Shown here piece by piece: positions 57,401 through 64,000 of a DNA stretch of 64,000 nt. Numbering within the stretch: the first letter of the stretch is position 1; each line of letters begins with the position of its first letter. The DNA lies in assembly GCF_018829635.1 (NCBI RefSeq), contig NZ_JAHKKG010000021.1, positions 1-64,000 on the forward strand, in the 5' to 3' direction. A program made the translations under genes and the position numbers. This DNA is from Paractinoplanes bogorensis (GTDB taxonomy: Bacteria; Actinomycetota; Actinomycetes; Mycobacteriales; Micromonosporaceae). A model generated the notes under the pieces. That model made no database searches. It saw only the letters and a program-made list of their open reading frames with translations, and had not been told where the DNA came from.

Positions 57401-57880
57401 CTATTTGCGGATCTTCAGCACCTGCGCGTCGTGCGCGACGATGTCCAGCACGCGGGTCCCCGCCGCGTCCCGCACCCGCAGGGCGTTGCCCTCCGCGCGC
57501 TCCCAGCTGCCCCGGCCGGGCACGGCGCGGTCGGCCGGGCCCGCGGTGTATTCGAGGTAGCCGCCGCCGGGCCGGAACTCCAGGCTGGGCCGGGGTGCCC
57601 GGCTGGGCGGGAAGGCGTAGTCGCCGGGGCGGTAGACGGCCTGATCGTCGGTGTCCTCCTCGAAGGACCGATACCAGCGCCGGAACAGGTCCGGCGAGAT
57701 GTCAGGCATTGTCGTGGCCGCCTCGCTGCGCGTCTGGTCTTCGCTGGTCTTGTCTTCGCTGGACTTGTCGTCGCTGGTGAGCTTGTTGTCGCTGGTGGGC
57801 TCGTCTTCGCTGGTGGAAGGCAACACTGGCAGCGCCGCCCCGGTCCGGGCCGCGTTCGGTCCGTGATCCGACAGCCCCAC
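57401..57880 (-). CDS. Hypothetical protein with acidic TSED repeats
   Basis: 159 residues from GTG 57880 (AAGGGG just upstream); an internal ATG at 57709 would give 102 residues and cut off the repeats. N-terminal part contains TSED, TSDN, TSDD, SSED, TSEDQ in an imperfect repeat, encoded by TCTTCGCTGG-type 15-18-bp units (57715-57815). The C-terminal ~100 residues are beta-rich (RPSLEFRPGGGYLEYTAGPA, RVRDAAGTRVLDIVAHDAQV). No family recognised. It lies 19 bp downstream of the M43 protease start side, so both are cotranscribed (this gene first). Confidence 0.65.
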   Translation of the reverse strand: MGLSDHGPNAARTGAALPVLPSTSEDEPTSDNKLTSDDKSSEDKTSEDQTRSEAATTMPDISPDLFRRWYRSFEEDTDDQAVYRPGDYAFPPSRAPRPSLEFRPGGGYLEYTAGPADRAVPGRGSWERAEGNALRVRDAAGTRVLDIVAHDAQVLKIRK

Positions 57881-57941
57881 GTTCCCCTTAGGAACGAACG
57901 TCCGATGACCCTTGCCTACGCCCGGCGCGACGCTGCACGGC

Positions 57942-58568
57942 ATGAGATGGAGCCGACGCACACCGGACCGCCTCGCCGCGATCGACGCCTACCGCTTCCC
58001 CGTGTCGGTGCGCCAACGCCTGGCCGCCGACAACAGCACCTTGACCAGCGCTGATCTGGACCGGATCGAGGCCGCGGCCCGCCAGTGGTTCCGCCTGGCC
58101 GCCCGCCACCCGAAGGCCGAGCTGACCATGCCGTCCCGGATAACCGCCGCCCTGTGGCTCGAACTGGCCCGACGCCAGACCGACTACGCCACGTTCTGCG
58201 CCGAGGCGTTCGGCCACATCTTCGTGCCGCCGCCCGACACACCGGGAAGCACAGCCGGCCCGGCCGGCCGCCGATACCCGGCGCTGGGCGAGACGTTCCG
58301 CCGGGCCCGGGAGGACGAGAACTGCGATCCCGCCCAGCTGCCGCTGCTGTTCCGCATCGACCAGGAGCTGGCAGTCCCGCAGGGCAACCGTTACCTGGCC
58401 GACTGCGGCGGCCGGGGCATCTGCCACGACCTGCCGGGCGCCTTATGCCTGATGCACGTCACGGGCACCGGCCGCACGCGCCGCTTCAACGGCCCGTTCG
58501 GTCCCCCTCCAGCCACCGGCTACGAGCCCGGCGGCCTCTCCTGCAGCGGCGGCTGCGGCAGCGGCTGA
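57942..58568 (+). CDS. Hypothetical protein with Cys-rich C-terminus
   Basis: 208 residues from ATG 57942 (an in-frame TTG at 57912 is possible). N-terminal MRWSRRTPDRLAAIDAYRFP and a helical core AAARQWFRLAARHPKAELTM, TAALWLELARRQTDYATFCA. The last ~60 residues carry cysteines: LADCGGRGICHDLPGALCLM and the terminus GGLSCSGGCGSG. This could be a metal site or a modified tail; I recognise no family. It is divergent from the acidic-repeat gene and ends 6 bp from the convergent RNA ligase gene. Confidence 0.7.
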   Translation: MRWSRRTPDRLAAIDAYRFPVSVRQRLAADNSTLTSADLDRIEAAARQWFRLAARHPKAELTMPSRITAALWLELARRQTDYATFCAEAFGHIFVPPPDTPGSTAGPAGRRYPALGETFRRAREDENCDPAQLPLLFRIDQELAVPQGNRYLADCGGRGICHDLPGALCLMHVTGTGRTRRFNGPFGPPPATGYEPGGLSCSGGCGSG

Positions 58569-58574
58569 GGGCTT

Positions 58575-59144
58575 TCAGCCGATCAGGGCGGGCGCGGTGC
58601 TCTCCATCTGAGCGAAGTCGCGGTGCTTCAGCTTGGCCCGGCGGCCGTCGGGGTGATGCCAGACGATGCCCTCGAACTGGGGGTGGGCGAGCAGCCAGGT
58701 GCGCAGACCGGCGAAGTCCAGGGGAACGTCCAGCCGGTCGGCCTCGGCGTGGGCCACCAGGGCGTGCCCTCGGATGCGCTCGGGGTTGCCGTTGATCCGC
58801 TCGCCGATCAGCTCGTAGGTGCCGGCCGTGAAGCGGCCGCTGGTCAGGGCCTCGGCGTGGTAGCGGGCGTAGGACGACTGGGCGATCGGCTCCCAGCCGA
58901 CGGTCTTGCCGGTCACCGGGTCCGTCATCACCGGACGGTAGCCGGGCGGACGGGTGCGGGCGGGACGCACCTCGCGGCGGCCCCACCACACACCGTCCGA
59001 GTCGAACATGACGCAGGTGCCGTCGTACTTACGCGTCGGAACTCCCTCGCCGGCGACAACCCATCCACAGTCCGGATGCACCCGCGGAAGGAGAATCTTC
59101 CGCCGCTCAGGGTCACGCAAAAACAGCGTAGGAATCTTCTTCAC
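58575..59144 (-). CDS. Minimal RNA ligase (DUF5565/Rnl-type nucleotidyltransferase)
   Basis: 189 residues, just the adenylyltransferase core. Motif I with the AMP-accepting lysine is TRKYDGTCVMF (Lys39); motif III-like WWGRREV; motif IIIa GTYELIGERINGNPE near residue 107; motif IV FEGIVWHHPDG; motif V AKLKHRDF near 172. No C-terminal domain. Expected to seal RNA ends or to charge with AMP or GMP. It is downstream of tRNA-Val and of a 45-bp repeat array on the same strand, so a tRNA-repair role is a plausible guess. Confidence 0.85.
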   Translation of the reverse strand: MKKIPTLFLRDPERRKILLPRVHPDCGWVVAGEGVPTRKYDGTCVMFDSDGVWWGRREVRPARTRPPGYRPVMTDPVTGKTVGWEPIAQSSYARYHAEALTSGRFTAGTYELIGERINGNPERIRGHALVAHAEADRLDVPLDFAGLRTWLLAHPQFEGIVWHHPDGRRAKLKHRDFAQMESTAPALIG

Positions 59145-59170
59145 ACAAAGATCCTCCCACCGCCCCCAAC

Positions 59171-59360
59171 CGATTTACCGCCAAGCGCAACCGGCAGACG
59201 CAACCGGCCATAACGTGGGGTTTCAGAGCGATTTACCACCGAGCGCAAGTGGCCGCAACGTGGGGTTTCAGAGCGATTTACCACCGAGCGCGAGTGGCCG
59301 TAACGTGGGGTTTCAGAGCGATTTACCACCGAGCGCGAGTGGCCGTAACGTGGGGTTTCA
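59171..59360. repeat. 45-bp direct repeat array
   Basis: Four copies, with GTGGGGTTTCA at 59215, 59260, 59305 and 59350, exactly 45 bp apart. Copies 2-4 are nearly identical (ATTTACCACCGAGCGCRAGT followed by GGCCGYAACGTGGGGTTTCA); copy 1 carries a ~10-bp insertion. The last copy runs into a perfect hairpin TCAGGGGG-CTCGG-CCCCCTGA (59358-59378). The array sits between the RNA ligase start and the tRNA terminator; the rest of 59145-59434 shows no gene. Confidence 0.92.
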
Positions 59361-59399
59361 GGGGGCTCGGCCCCCTGAGGAGGCATCCACGATGCCAAG

Positions 59400-59418
59400 G
59401 CCCGCGCTTTCCGCGGGC
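59400..59418 (-). terminator. Hairpin after tRNA-Val
   Basis: GCCCGCG (59400-59406) with CGCGGGC (59412-59418) and a 5-base loop, 16 bases 3' of the tRNA on its strand. Probable terminator, leaky enough to allow read-through into the repeat array. Confidence 0.6.
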
Positions 59419-59434
59419 AGGGGGTGCCGCAGCG

Positions 59435-59506
59435 TGGGCGCGGTAGGTTTCGAACCTACGACCCCCCGCTTGTAAGGCGGGTGCTCTCCCACTGAGCTAC
59501 GCGCCC
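59435..59506 (-). tRNA. tRNA-Val (anticodon UAC)
   Basis: 72-nt cloverleaf on the minus strand: acceptor GGGCGCG...CGCGCCC with discriminator A, D-stem region TAGCTCAGTGGGAGAGCA, anticodon loop CTTACAA within CCCGC/GCGGG, and T-arm GTAGGTTCGAAACCTAC. Anticodon TAC reads GUA and other GUN valine codons. CCA is not encoded. Confidence 0.97.
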
Positions 59507-59543
59507 GGCATTGGTGTAGCCGGAGTCGCCATCGTACCTAAGG

Positions 59544-60008
59544 TCACGCGGTCAGGTCGGCCAGGGCGGTGCGCCAGGCTTTCTGGTCGCGTGCCTCGCC
59601 GGGGCCGGTCATCTCGGCGAAGCGGACGATGCCGTCGCGGTCGATCAGGAACGTGCCCCGGTTGGCCATGCCGCCCTCGTCGTGGAAGACGCCGTAGGCC
59701 TGGGCCACCGCCCCGTGCGGCCAGAAGTCGGCCAGCAGGGGGAAGTCGAAGCCTTCCTGCATGGCCCACACCTTGTGGGCGTAGACCGAGTCGACGCTGA
59801 CCGCCAGCACCTGCACGTCGTCGTTCTGGTAGTCGGGCAGGTGGTCGCGGATCTCGGTGAGCTCGCCCTGGCAGGTGCCGGTGAAGGTGAACGGGTAGAA
59901 CACCAGCAGCACCGCCTTGCGGCCGTGGAAGTCAGCCAGCCGTACGGGCTGGTTGTTCTGGTCTTTGAGGGTGAACTCGGGCGCGGGAGCGCCCACCGGA
60001 ACCGTCAT
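59544..60008 (-). CDS. AhpE-like 1-Cys peroxiredoxin
   Basis: 154 residues. The peroxidatic cysteine is in FTFTGTCQGELTEIRDHLPD near residue 46, the AhpE signature; no resolving Cys is seen, so it is reduced by mycothiol or mycoredoxin. VLAVSVDSVYAHKVWAMQEG and NRGTFLIDRDGIVRFAEMTG complete the thioredoxin fold. Reduces hydrogen peroxide, organic hydroperoxides and peroxynitrite. Downstream of the DUF3052 gene on the same strand with a 60-bp gap, as in many actinomycetes. Confidence 0.95.
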   Translation of the reverse strand: MTVPVGAPAPEFTLKDQNNQPVRLADFHGRKAVLLVFYPFTFTGTCQGELTEIRDHLPDYQNDDVQVLAVSVDSVYAHKVWAMQEGFDFPLLADFWPHGAVAQAYGVFHDEGGMANRGTFLIDRDGIVRFAEMTGPGEARDQKAWRTALADLTA

Positions 60009-60068
60009 GCGGACACCCTAACCGGACCGGCACCCGCAGGAAGCCGGTCGGTCGGGGACGGCAGCGAG

Positions 60069-60500
60069 CTACTTCTTCTTGTTGCCCCGGGGTGACACCA
60101 GCCGGGCACCGGTCCAGTCCTTGCCCGCGTTGACCGTCGAGGTCTGCTGCAGACCGGCCGTGGGGGCCGACTCGCTGATCTCGCTCGGTTCGACGTGGTT
60201 GTCACGGCCGGCCTTGGGGGTCAGCAGCCACACCACGCCGTTGTCGGCGAGGGGGCCCAGGGCGTCGGTGAGGATCTCGAAAAGGTCACCGTCACCGTCG
60301 CGGTACCACAACAGCACCGCGTCGACGACCTCGTCGGTGTCTTCGTCGACCAACTCGCCGACACGTTCGGTCAGGGCGTCACGGAGGTCTTCGTCGACAT
60401 CGTCGTCGTAGCCCATCTCCATGACCACCATGTTCGGCTCGAAGCCGAACCGGTCCGCCAGGCTGCGTACGCCGTCGGCCTGACCAGCGGTCGCGCTCAC
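60069..60500 (-). CDS. DUF3052 protein
   Basis: 143 residues starting at GTG 60500 with AGGAGG upstream. The body is acidic (ERVGELVDEDTDEVVDAVLL, WYRDGDGDLFEILTDALGPL) with a VVWLLTPKAGRDNHVEPSEI segment and a basic tail SPRGNKKK. DUF3052 is confined to actinobacteria and commonly lies between aceE and an AhpE-type gene, as here. Function unproven. Upstream, 60561-60606, CCACACAC pairs with GTGTGTGG around a 30-base loop. Confidence 0.93.
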   Translation of the reverse strand: MSATAGQADGVRSLADRFGFEPNMVVMEMGYDDDVDEDLRDALTERVGELVDEDTDEVVDAVLLWYRDGDGDLFEILTDALGPLADNGVVWLLTPKAGRDNHVEPSEISESAPTAGLQQTSTVNAGKDWTGARLVSPRGNKKK

Positions 60501-60610
60501 TGTCTAAGTCCTCCTACCGTTGATTCACCAGAACTGAATTACCAAAAACCTCGGGTCAGTCCACACACTCAGGGCCTTCGGCGCAAGTGGCGCACCGGGT
60601 GTGTGGCAAT

Positions 60611-62845
60611 TTACCGTGCCAGCAGGGCGTGGGCACCCTGTGTGATGGCATCTTCTCCTACCAGCACATGCTGCGCGGCCGGACCCACCGGAATCAGCGA
60701 ATCGGCCGAGGCGATCCGCCTCGCCGCGCCCACGAAACCGCCGTCCACCAGGGCCGCCAGCACGCCTTCGCCGACGCCGCCGGAGCGCCGGGTCTCGTCG
60801 ACGATCAGCACCCGGCCGGTCGCCGCGGCCTCGCGGACGAGGTCGTTGACCGGAAGCGGATTCAACCAGCGGAGGTCCACCACGCGGGAACCATAGCCCT
60901 GCTCGGCCAGCTGGGCGGCGACCCGGAGGGACATCCGGAGTCCGTTCCCGTACGTGATGATGGTCAGGTCTTGGGCGTTGCCGAGCGGATAGGTGCGGGC
61001 GCGGCCGATCGGCACGTGCTCGGTGGTCCAGGCGCCGGGGCCGGAGTAGGGCGCCAGCCATTCGTTGTCGCCCTGCTGGTAGAGGTCGCGGGTGTGGTAG
61101 AGCGCGATCGGCTCGAGGAACACGCACACGCTGCCGTCGGACGCGGCCGAGGCCAGGCAGGAACGCAGCATGGGGGCGGCGTCGCTGGGCCGGCTGGGCA
61201 CGGCCAGCACCAGGCCGGGGATGTCGCGCAGCACGGCGACTGAGTTGTCGTTGTGGAAGTGGCCGCCGAAGGCCTGCTGGTAGGCCAGACCGGCCACCCG
61301 GACGACCATCGGGTTCTTGTATTGCCCCGAGGAGAAGAACGACATTGTGGCCGCCTCGCCGCGCAGCTGGTCCTCGGCGTTGTGCAGGTAGGCCAGGTAT
61401 TGGATCTCGGGGACCGGGAGCAGGCCGTCGAGCCCGGCGCCCAGGGCCAGCCCGAGGATCGTCGTCTCGTCGAGCAGGGTGTCGAAGACCCGCTCGTCGC
61501 CGAAGCGCTCCTGGAGGTGCTTGGTGACCCCGTAGACGCCACCCTTGCGGCCCACGTCCTCGCCGAAGACGAGCACGCCCGGGTCGTACGCGAGGGCGTC
61601 GGTGAGCGTCGCGTTGATGGTCTGGGCCAGGGTGAGCGGGCCGGACTGCTCGGGGAGTTTGCCGCCGAACGCCCGGGAGCGGGTCGCCGCGCCGGGACCG
61701 AGGGCGCGGGTGGCCACCTCGGTGATGGCGTGGGCGGCGCGCAGCGGGCGGCGCGGGGCCAGCGGGGCGACGATCTCGCTGACGTTGGCCAGTTTGGGCT
61801 CGCCCAGCACCTCCTCGGCCACCTTGCGGACCTGCCAGCCGACCTCGTCGTAGCGGCCGATCACCTCGTCCGGCCCGAGCAGGCCCGCCTCGACGAGCAG
61901 CCGGGCCGTGCCGACCAGGGGGTCGCGCTCGAGGTCACGGCCGATCTCGTCGGGCGTACGGTAGCCGACCTCGGCGTCGGCCCCGGCGTGCCCCATCAGG
62001 CGCACGGTCGACAGGTGCAGCACGGCGGGCCGGCCCTCGCGGCGTACGTAGCCGACCGCCTCGGTCGCGGCGTCGTAGGTGGCGGCCAGGTCACAGCCGT
62101 CGGCCGCCGTGTAGCGCAGGCCGGGGCGGGACGCGAGCACGGCGGCCAGCCAGCCGTCGGGGGTGGGCACGCTGATCCCGAGACCGTTGTCCTCGCAGAT
62201 CAGGAGCAGGGGCAGCCGTACGCCGGTGTGCTCGAACCAGCCGGCCGAGTTGAGCGCGGCCGTGGCCGCGGCGTGGTTGGCCGAGGCGTCGCCGAAGGTC
62301 GCCACCGCGATCGCGTCGCGCGGCCACCGGCTGTCGGTGCGCGGGCGGGCCAGCGAGAAAGCCAGGCCGACGGCCCGGGGCAGGTGGGACGCGACGGTCG
62401 AGGTGGTCGGCACGATGTTGAGCTCGGCGCTGCCGAACACCTTGTGCCGGCCGCCCGCGATCGGCTCGTGGGCCGAGGCGACCACGCCGCGCAGCACGTC
62501 GCGGGCGGCGTCGGGCAGGTTCTTGGCCCGGGCCGCGAAGAACGCGGCCGAGCGGTAGTGCAGCAGCACCGGGTCGGTGGGCAGCAGCGCGGCGGCCACC
62601 GCGGCGTTGCCCTCGTGGCCGGAGGATCCGATGGTGTAGAAGCCCTCGTTGAAGCTGCGCAGCCAGCGCGCGGCGAGGTCGAGGTGACGGCTGGCCAGCT
62701 GGGCGTCGAAGAGTTCGAGAGCACGGGAACCGGTCAGGGTGGAGCCATCTCGCACGGCGTCGCCGGGGGCGCGGCGGTCGCCGGGTTGCGGCAAGGCCGA
62801 CACCGCATCCCGGAAGCGCTCGTCGAGATTCTGCGGGGTGGTCAC
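60611..62845 (-). CDS. Fused alpha/beta E1 component of a 2-oxoacid dehydrogenase
   Basis: 744 residues from GTG 62845. The N-terminal ~370 residues are E1-alpha (GSSGHEGNAAVAAALLPTDP; ThDP site GDASANHAAATAALNSAGWF with ICEDNGLGIS), the rest E1-beta (LTLAQTINATLTDALAYDPG, VLVFGEDVGRKGGVYGVTKH, YKNPMVVRVAGLAYQQAFGG, RSGGVGEGVLAAL). Such single-chain E1 proteins act on branched-chain or other 2-oxoacids and feed an E2; no E2 or E3 gene is in the window. Longer in-frame starts up to 63607 would run through yjbQ antisense and are rejected. Confidence 0.93.
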   Translation of the reverse strand: MTTPQNLDERFRDAVSALPQPGDRRAPGDAVRDGSTLTGSRALELFDAQLASRHLDLAARWLRSFNEGFYTIGSSGHEGNAAVAAALLPTDPVLLHYRSAAFFAARAKNLPDAARDVLRGVVASAHEPIAGGRHKVFGSAELNIVPTTSTVASHLPRAVGLAFSLARPRTDSRWPRDAIAVATFGDASANHAAATAALNSAGWFEHTGVRLPLLLICEDNGLGISVPTPDGWLAAVLASRPGLRYTAADGCDLAATYDAATEAVGYVRREGRPAVLHLSTVRLMGHAGADAEVGYRTPDEIGRDLERDPLVGTARLLVEAGLLGPDEVIGRYDEVGWQVRKVAEEVLGEPKLANVSEIVAPLAPRRPLRAAHAITEVATRALGPGAATRSRAFGGKLPEQSGPLTLAQTINATLTDALAYDPGVLVFGEDVGRKGGVYGVTKHLQERFGDERVFDTLLDETTILGLALGAGLDGLLPVPEIQYLAYLHNAEDQLRGEAATMSFFSSGQYKNPMVVRVAGLAYQQAFGGHFHNDNSVAVLRDIPGLVLAVPSRPSDAAPMLRSCLASAASDGSVCVFLEPIALYHTRDLYQQGDNEWLAPYSGPGAWTTEHVPIGRARTYPLGNAQDLTIITYGNGLRMSLRVAAQLAEQGYGSRVVDLRWLNPLPVNDLVREAAATGRVLIVDETRRSGGVGEGVLAALVDGGFVGAARRIASADSLIPVGPAAQHVLVGEDAITQGAHALLAR

Positions 62846-62915
62846 CCAGCCAGCATTACCGACCCGCGCGAGACCCGCCATCGGCGAACACATAAGGCCT
62901 GGCAGACTCGCTTTC

Positions 62916-63320
62916 ATGCGTACGGAAGTGATCACCGTCCGGACCGGCTCGCGCCCCGTGGTGCGGGACATCACGGGCGAGGCGGAACGGTTCGTCGAGT
63001 CCGAAGGGGACGGGCTGCTGCACGTGTTCGTGCCGCACGCGACGGCCGGGCTGGCGATCATCGAGACGGGAGCCGGCTCGGACGACGACCTGCTGACCGC
63101 GATCGGGGAGCTGCTGCCGGCCGAGGACAAGTGGCGCCACCGGCACGGCTCGAGGGGACACGGGCGCGACCACGTGCTGCCGGCCTGGATCCCGCCGTAC
63201 GCGTCGCTGCCCGTGATCGGCGGCCGGATAGCACTGGGCACCTGGCAGTCCATCTGTCTCGTGGACACCAACGGAGACAACCCGGAACGCCAAGTAAGGT
63301 TCAGCTTCTTGCCCGGCTGA
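62916..63320 (+). CDS. YjbQ family (UPF0047) protein
   Basis: 134 residues from ATG 62916. The family motif ESEGDGLLHVFVPHATAGLA carries the first active-site His (residue ~48), GSDDDLLTAIGELLPAEDKW and HGSRGHGRDHVLPAWIPPYA carry others, and SLPVIGGRIALGTWQSICLV with VDTNGDNPERQVRFSF ends it. Members can show thiamine-phosphate synthase side activity; the physiological role is uncertain. Divergent from the fused E1 gene and 159 bp before aceE. Confidence 0.93.
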   Translation: MRTEVITVRTGSRPVVRDITGEAERFVESEGDGLLHVFVPHATAGLAIIETGAGSDDDLLTAIGELLPAEDKWRHRHGSRGHGRDHVLPAWIPPYASLPVIGGRIALGTWQSICLVDTNGDNPERQVRFSFLPG

Positions 63321-63479
63321 GTCGAAAAAGAGAAGTTACTGGTCAGTACATGTGTCGCGTATCGCGTACCCGCACGGTAGGCGTGACGATGCACACGGCT
63401 AAGGGGCAGGATGGAGCTATACCCGAGCGGGTCACACAATGGGCCGCCCGGTTCCGACACCCGACCAAGAGGAATGCCT

Positions 63480-64000
63480 GTGGCCACGGAGCGCAAGCGC
63501 CCGGTGATCAGCGACGGCCTGCCGAGCCAGCTTCCGGACATCGACCCCGAAGAAACCAATGAGTGGGTCGAGTCGCTCGACGGAGTCATCGACGAACGCG
63601 GCGCCAAGAGAGCCCGTTACGTTATGTTGCGCCTGCTCGAGCGGGCCCGGGAGCGACAGGTCGGCGTCCCGCCCCTGACCTCCACGGACTACATCAACAC
63701 GATCCCGCCCGAGCAGGAACCCTGGTTCCCCGGCGACGAGTTCGTGGAACGCCGGATCCGGGCCTACATCCGCTGGAACGCCGCGATGCTGGTGCACCGC
63801 GCCCAGCGGCCCCAGATCGGAGTGGGCGGCCACATCTCGACGTACGCGTCGAGCGCCAGCCTCTACGAGGTGGGCATGAACCACTTCTTCCGGGGCAAGG
63901 ACCACCCGGGCGGCGGCGACCACATCTTCTACCAGGGGCACGCCTCCCCCGGCATGTACGCGCGGGCCTACCTCGAGGGCCGGCTCACCACCGACAAGCT
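63480..64000 (+). CDS. aceE: Pyruvate dehydrogenase E1, homodimeric (partial)
   Basis: First 173 codons only; the gene runs off the window. GTG 63480 with AAGAGGA upstream gives MATERKRPVISDGLPSQLPD, DPEETNEWVESLDGVIDERG, YVMLRLLERARERQVGVPPL, then IRWNAAMLVHRAQRPQIGVG, GHISTYASSASLYEVGMNHF and HIFYQGHASPGMYARAYLEG, the N-terminal ThDP-binding part of AceE. It decarboxylates pyruvate and passes acetyl to E2. A full copy should be ~910 residues. The 63321-63479 gap is its promoter and leader. Confidence 0.97.
   Translation, partial: MATERKRPVISDGLPSQLPDIDPEETNEWVESLDGVIDERGAKRARYVMLRLLERARERQVGVPPLTSTDYINTIPPEQEPWFPGDEFVERRIRAYIRWNAAMLVHRAQRPQIGVGGHISTYASSASLYEVGMNHFFRGKDHPGGGDHIFYQGHASPGMYARAYLEGRLTTDK

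Noticed and set aside
59171..59360. CRISPR array
   Set aside because: The repeats are contiguous 45-bp units with no unique spacers, and there are no cas genes.
59358..59434. tRNA-Val 3' region as an attachment site
   Set aside because: No duplicated tRNA 3' end and no integrase nearby; the 45-bp repeats do not resemble the tRNA.
60561..60606. CCACACAC/GTGTGTGG hairpin with a 30-base loop as a riboswitch or terminator
   Set aside because: No family pattern recognised and the loop is long; mentioned only in the DUF3052 entry.
61253..63562. 769-codon plus-strand frame opposite the fused E1 gene
   Set aside because: Shadow frame of Gly/Ala/Arg-rich composition; E1, YjbQ and AceE motifs all lie in other frames.

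Overview
The window is chromosomal DNA of a high-GC actinomycete. The gene set points to the Micromonosporaceae, most likely Actinoplanes or a close relative: glnA2 next to panB, the NIF3 / zinc-ribbon / RNase H-phosphatase operon, a DUF3052 protein beside an AhpE-type peroxiredoxin, homodimeric AceE, a mycothiol-dependent maleylpyruvate isomerase-like protein, an S-adenosyl methyltransferase of the actinomycete-only type, and the very frequent use of CGTACG(G). The genus is an inference from gene content and style, not from a database match. No prophage, integrase, insertion sequence or CRISPR array was seen. Accessory character shows instead as pseudogenes, short tandem repeats, a VapBC pair and lineage-specific hypothetical genes.

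Layout. 0.1-5.7 kb: DUF350 membrane protein, glutamine synthetase GlnA2, PanB, a two-helix exported protein, and a divergent MarR/oxidoreductase pair around a strong palindrome. 5.7-13.7 kb: RNB exoribonuclease, a 961-residue histone-H1-like Ala/Lys/Thr protein, aspartate-semialdehyde dehydrogenase, a methyltransferase, an M15 peptidase and GTP cyclohydrolase II. 13.8-21.2 kb: a DUF3533-like membrane protein, LysR/MFS/OhrR-type regulator group, a GAPDH paralogue that has lost key catalytic residues, a threonine-dehydratase-like enzyme, and a VOC/WYL divergent pair. 21.2-22.6 kb: decayed DNA, with a truncated marR fused head-to-head to a truncated MFS gene, a short repeat array and a frameshifted gene. 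22.6-27.2 kb: small hypothetical genes, TauE, RNase P RNA (rnpB), VapBC and a membrane protein.

27.3-34.0 kb is a carbohydrate-uptake locus (LacI, FAD oxidoreductase, lipoprotein binding protein, two permeases, no ATPase) divergent from a Tat-exported five-bladed-propeller protein, with two LacI-type operators between. 34.0-36.5 kb holds two diverged tandem paralogues with hypervariable linkers, a degenerate ~25-bp repeat array and a cytidine deaminase. 36.5-42.7 kb has a snapalysin-like remnant, a HIT protein coupled to an aminoglycoside-phosphotransferase-like kinase, an MFS exporter, a PD-(D/E)XK-like protein, and a VOC and a methyltransferase gene. 42.7-46.9 kb: an acetate/monocarboxylate-type Na+ symporter with its DUF3311 partner, a methyltransferase and a GH18 chitinase.

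47.0-52.5 kb: the NIF3/zinc-ribbon/RNase H-phosphatase operon, then a flavoprotein and XRE regulator divergent from a Prim-Pol-like protein. 52.5-58.6 kb: XRE-cupin/thioredoxin-reductase-like divergent pair, several hypothetical genes and an M43 metalloprotease lacking a signal peptide. 58.6-64.0 kb: a minimal RNA ligase, a 45-bp repeat array, tRNA-Val(UAC), AhpE-like peroxiredoxin, DUF3052, a fused 2-oxoacid dehydrogenase E1, a YjbQ-family protein, and the start of aceE running off the end.

The items most likely to be new are the giant H1-like protein, the GAPDH paralogue whose promoter carries the same 11-bp palindrome (TGCAAGTTGCA) as the XRE/flavoprotein/Prim-Pol locus, the RNA ligase behind a 45-bp repeat array and a tRNA gene, the tandem hypervariable paralogues at 34-35 kb, and a strand-biased CGTACGG(G)AAA motif scattered across the window.
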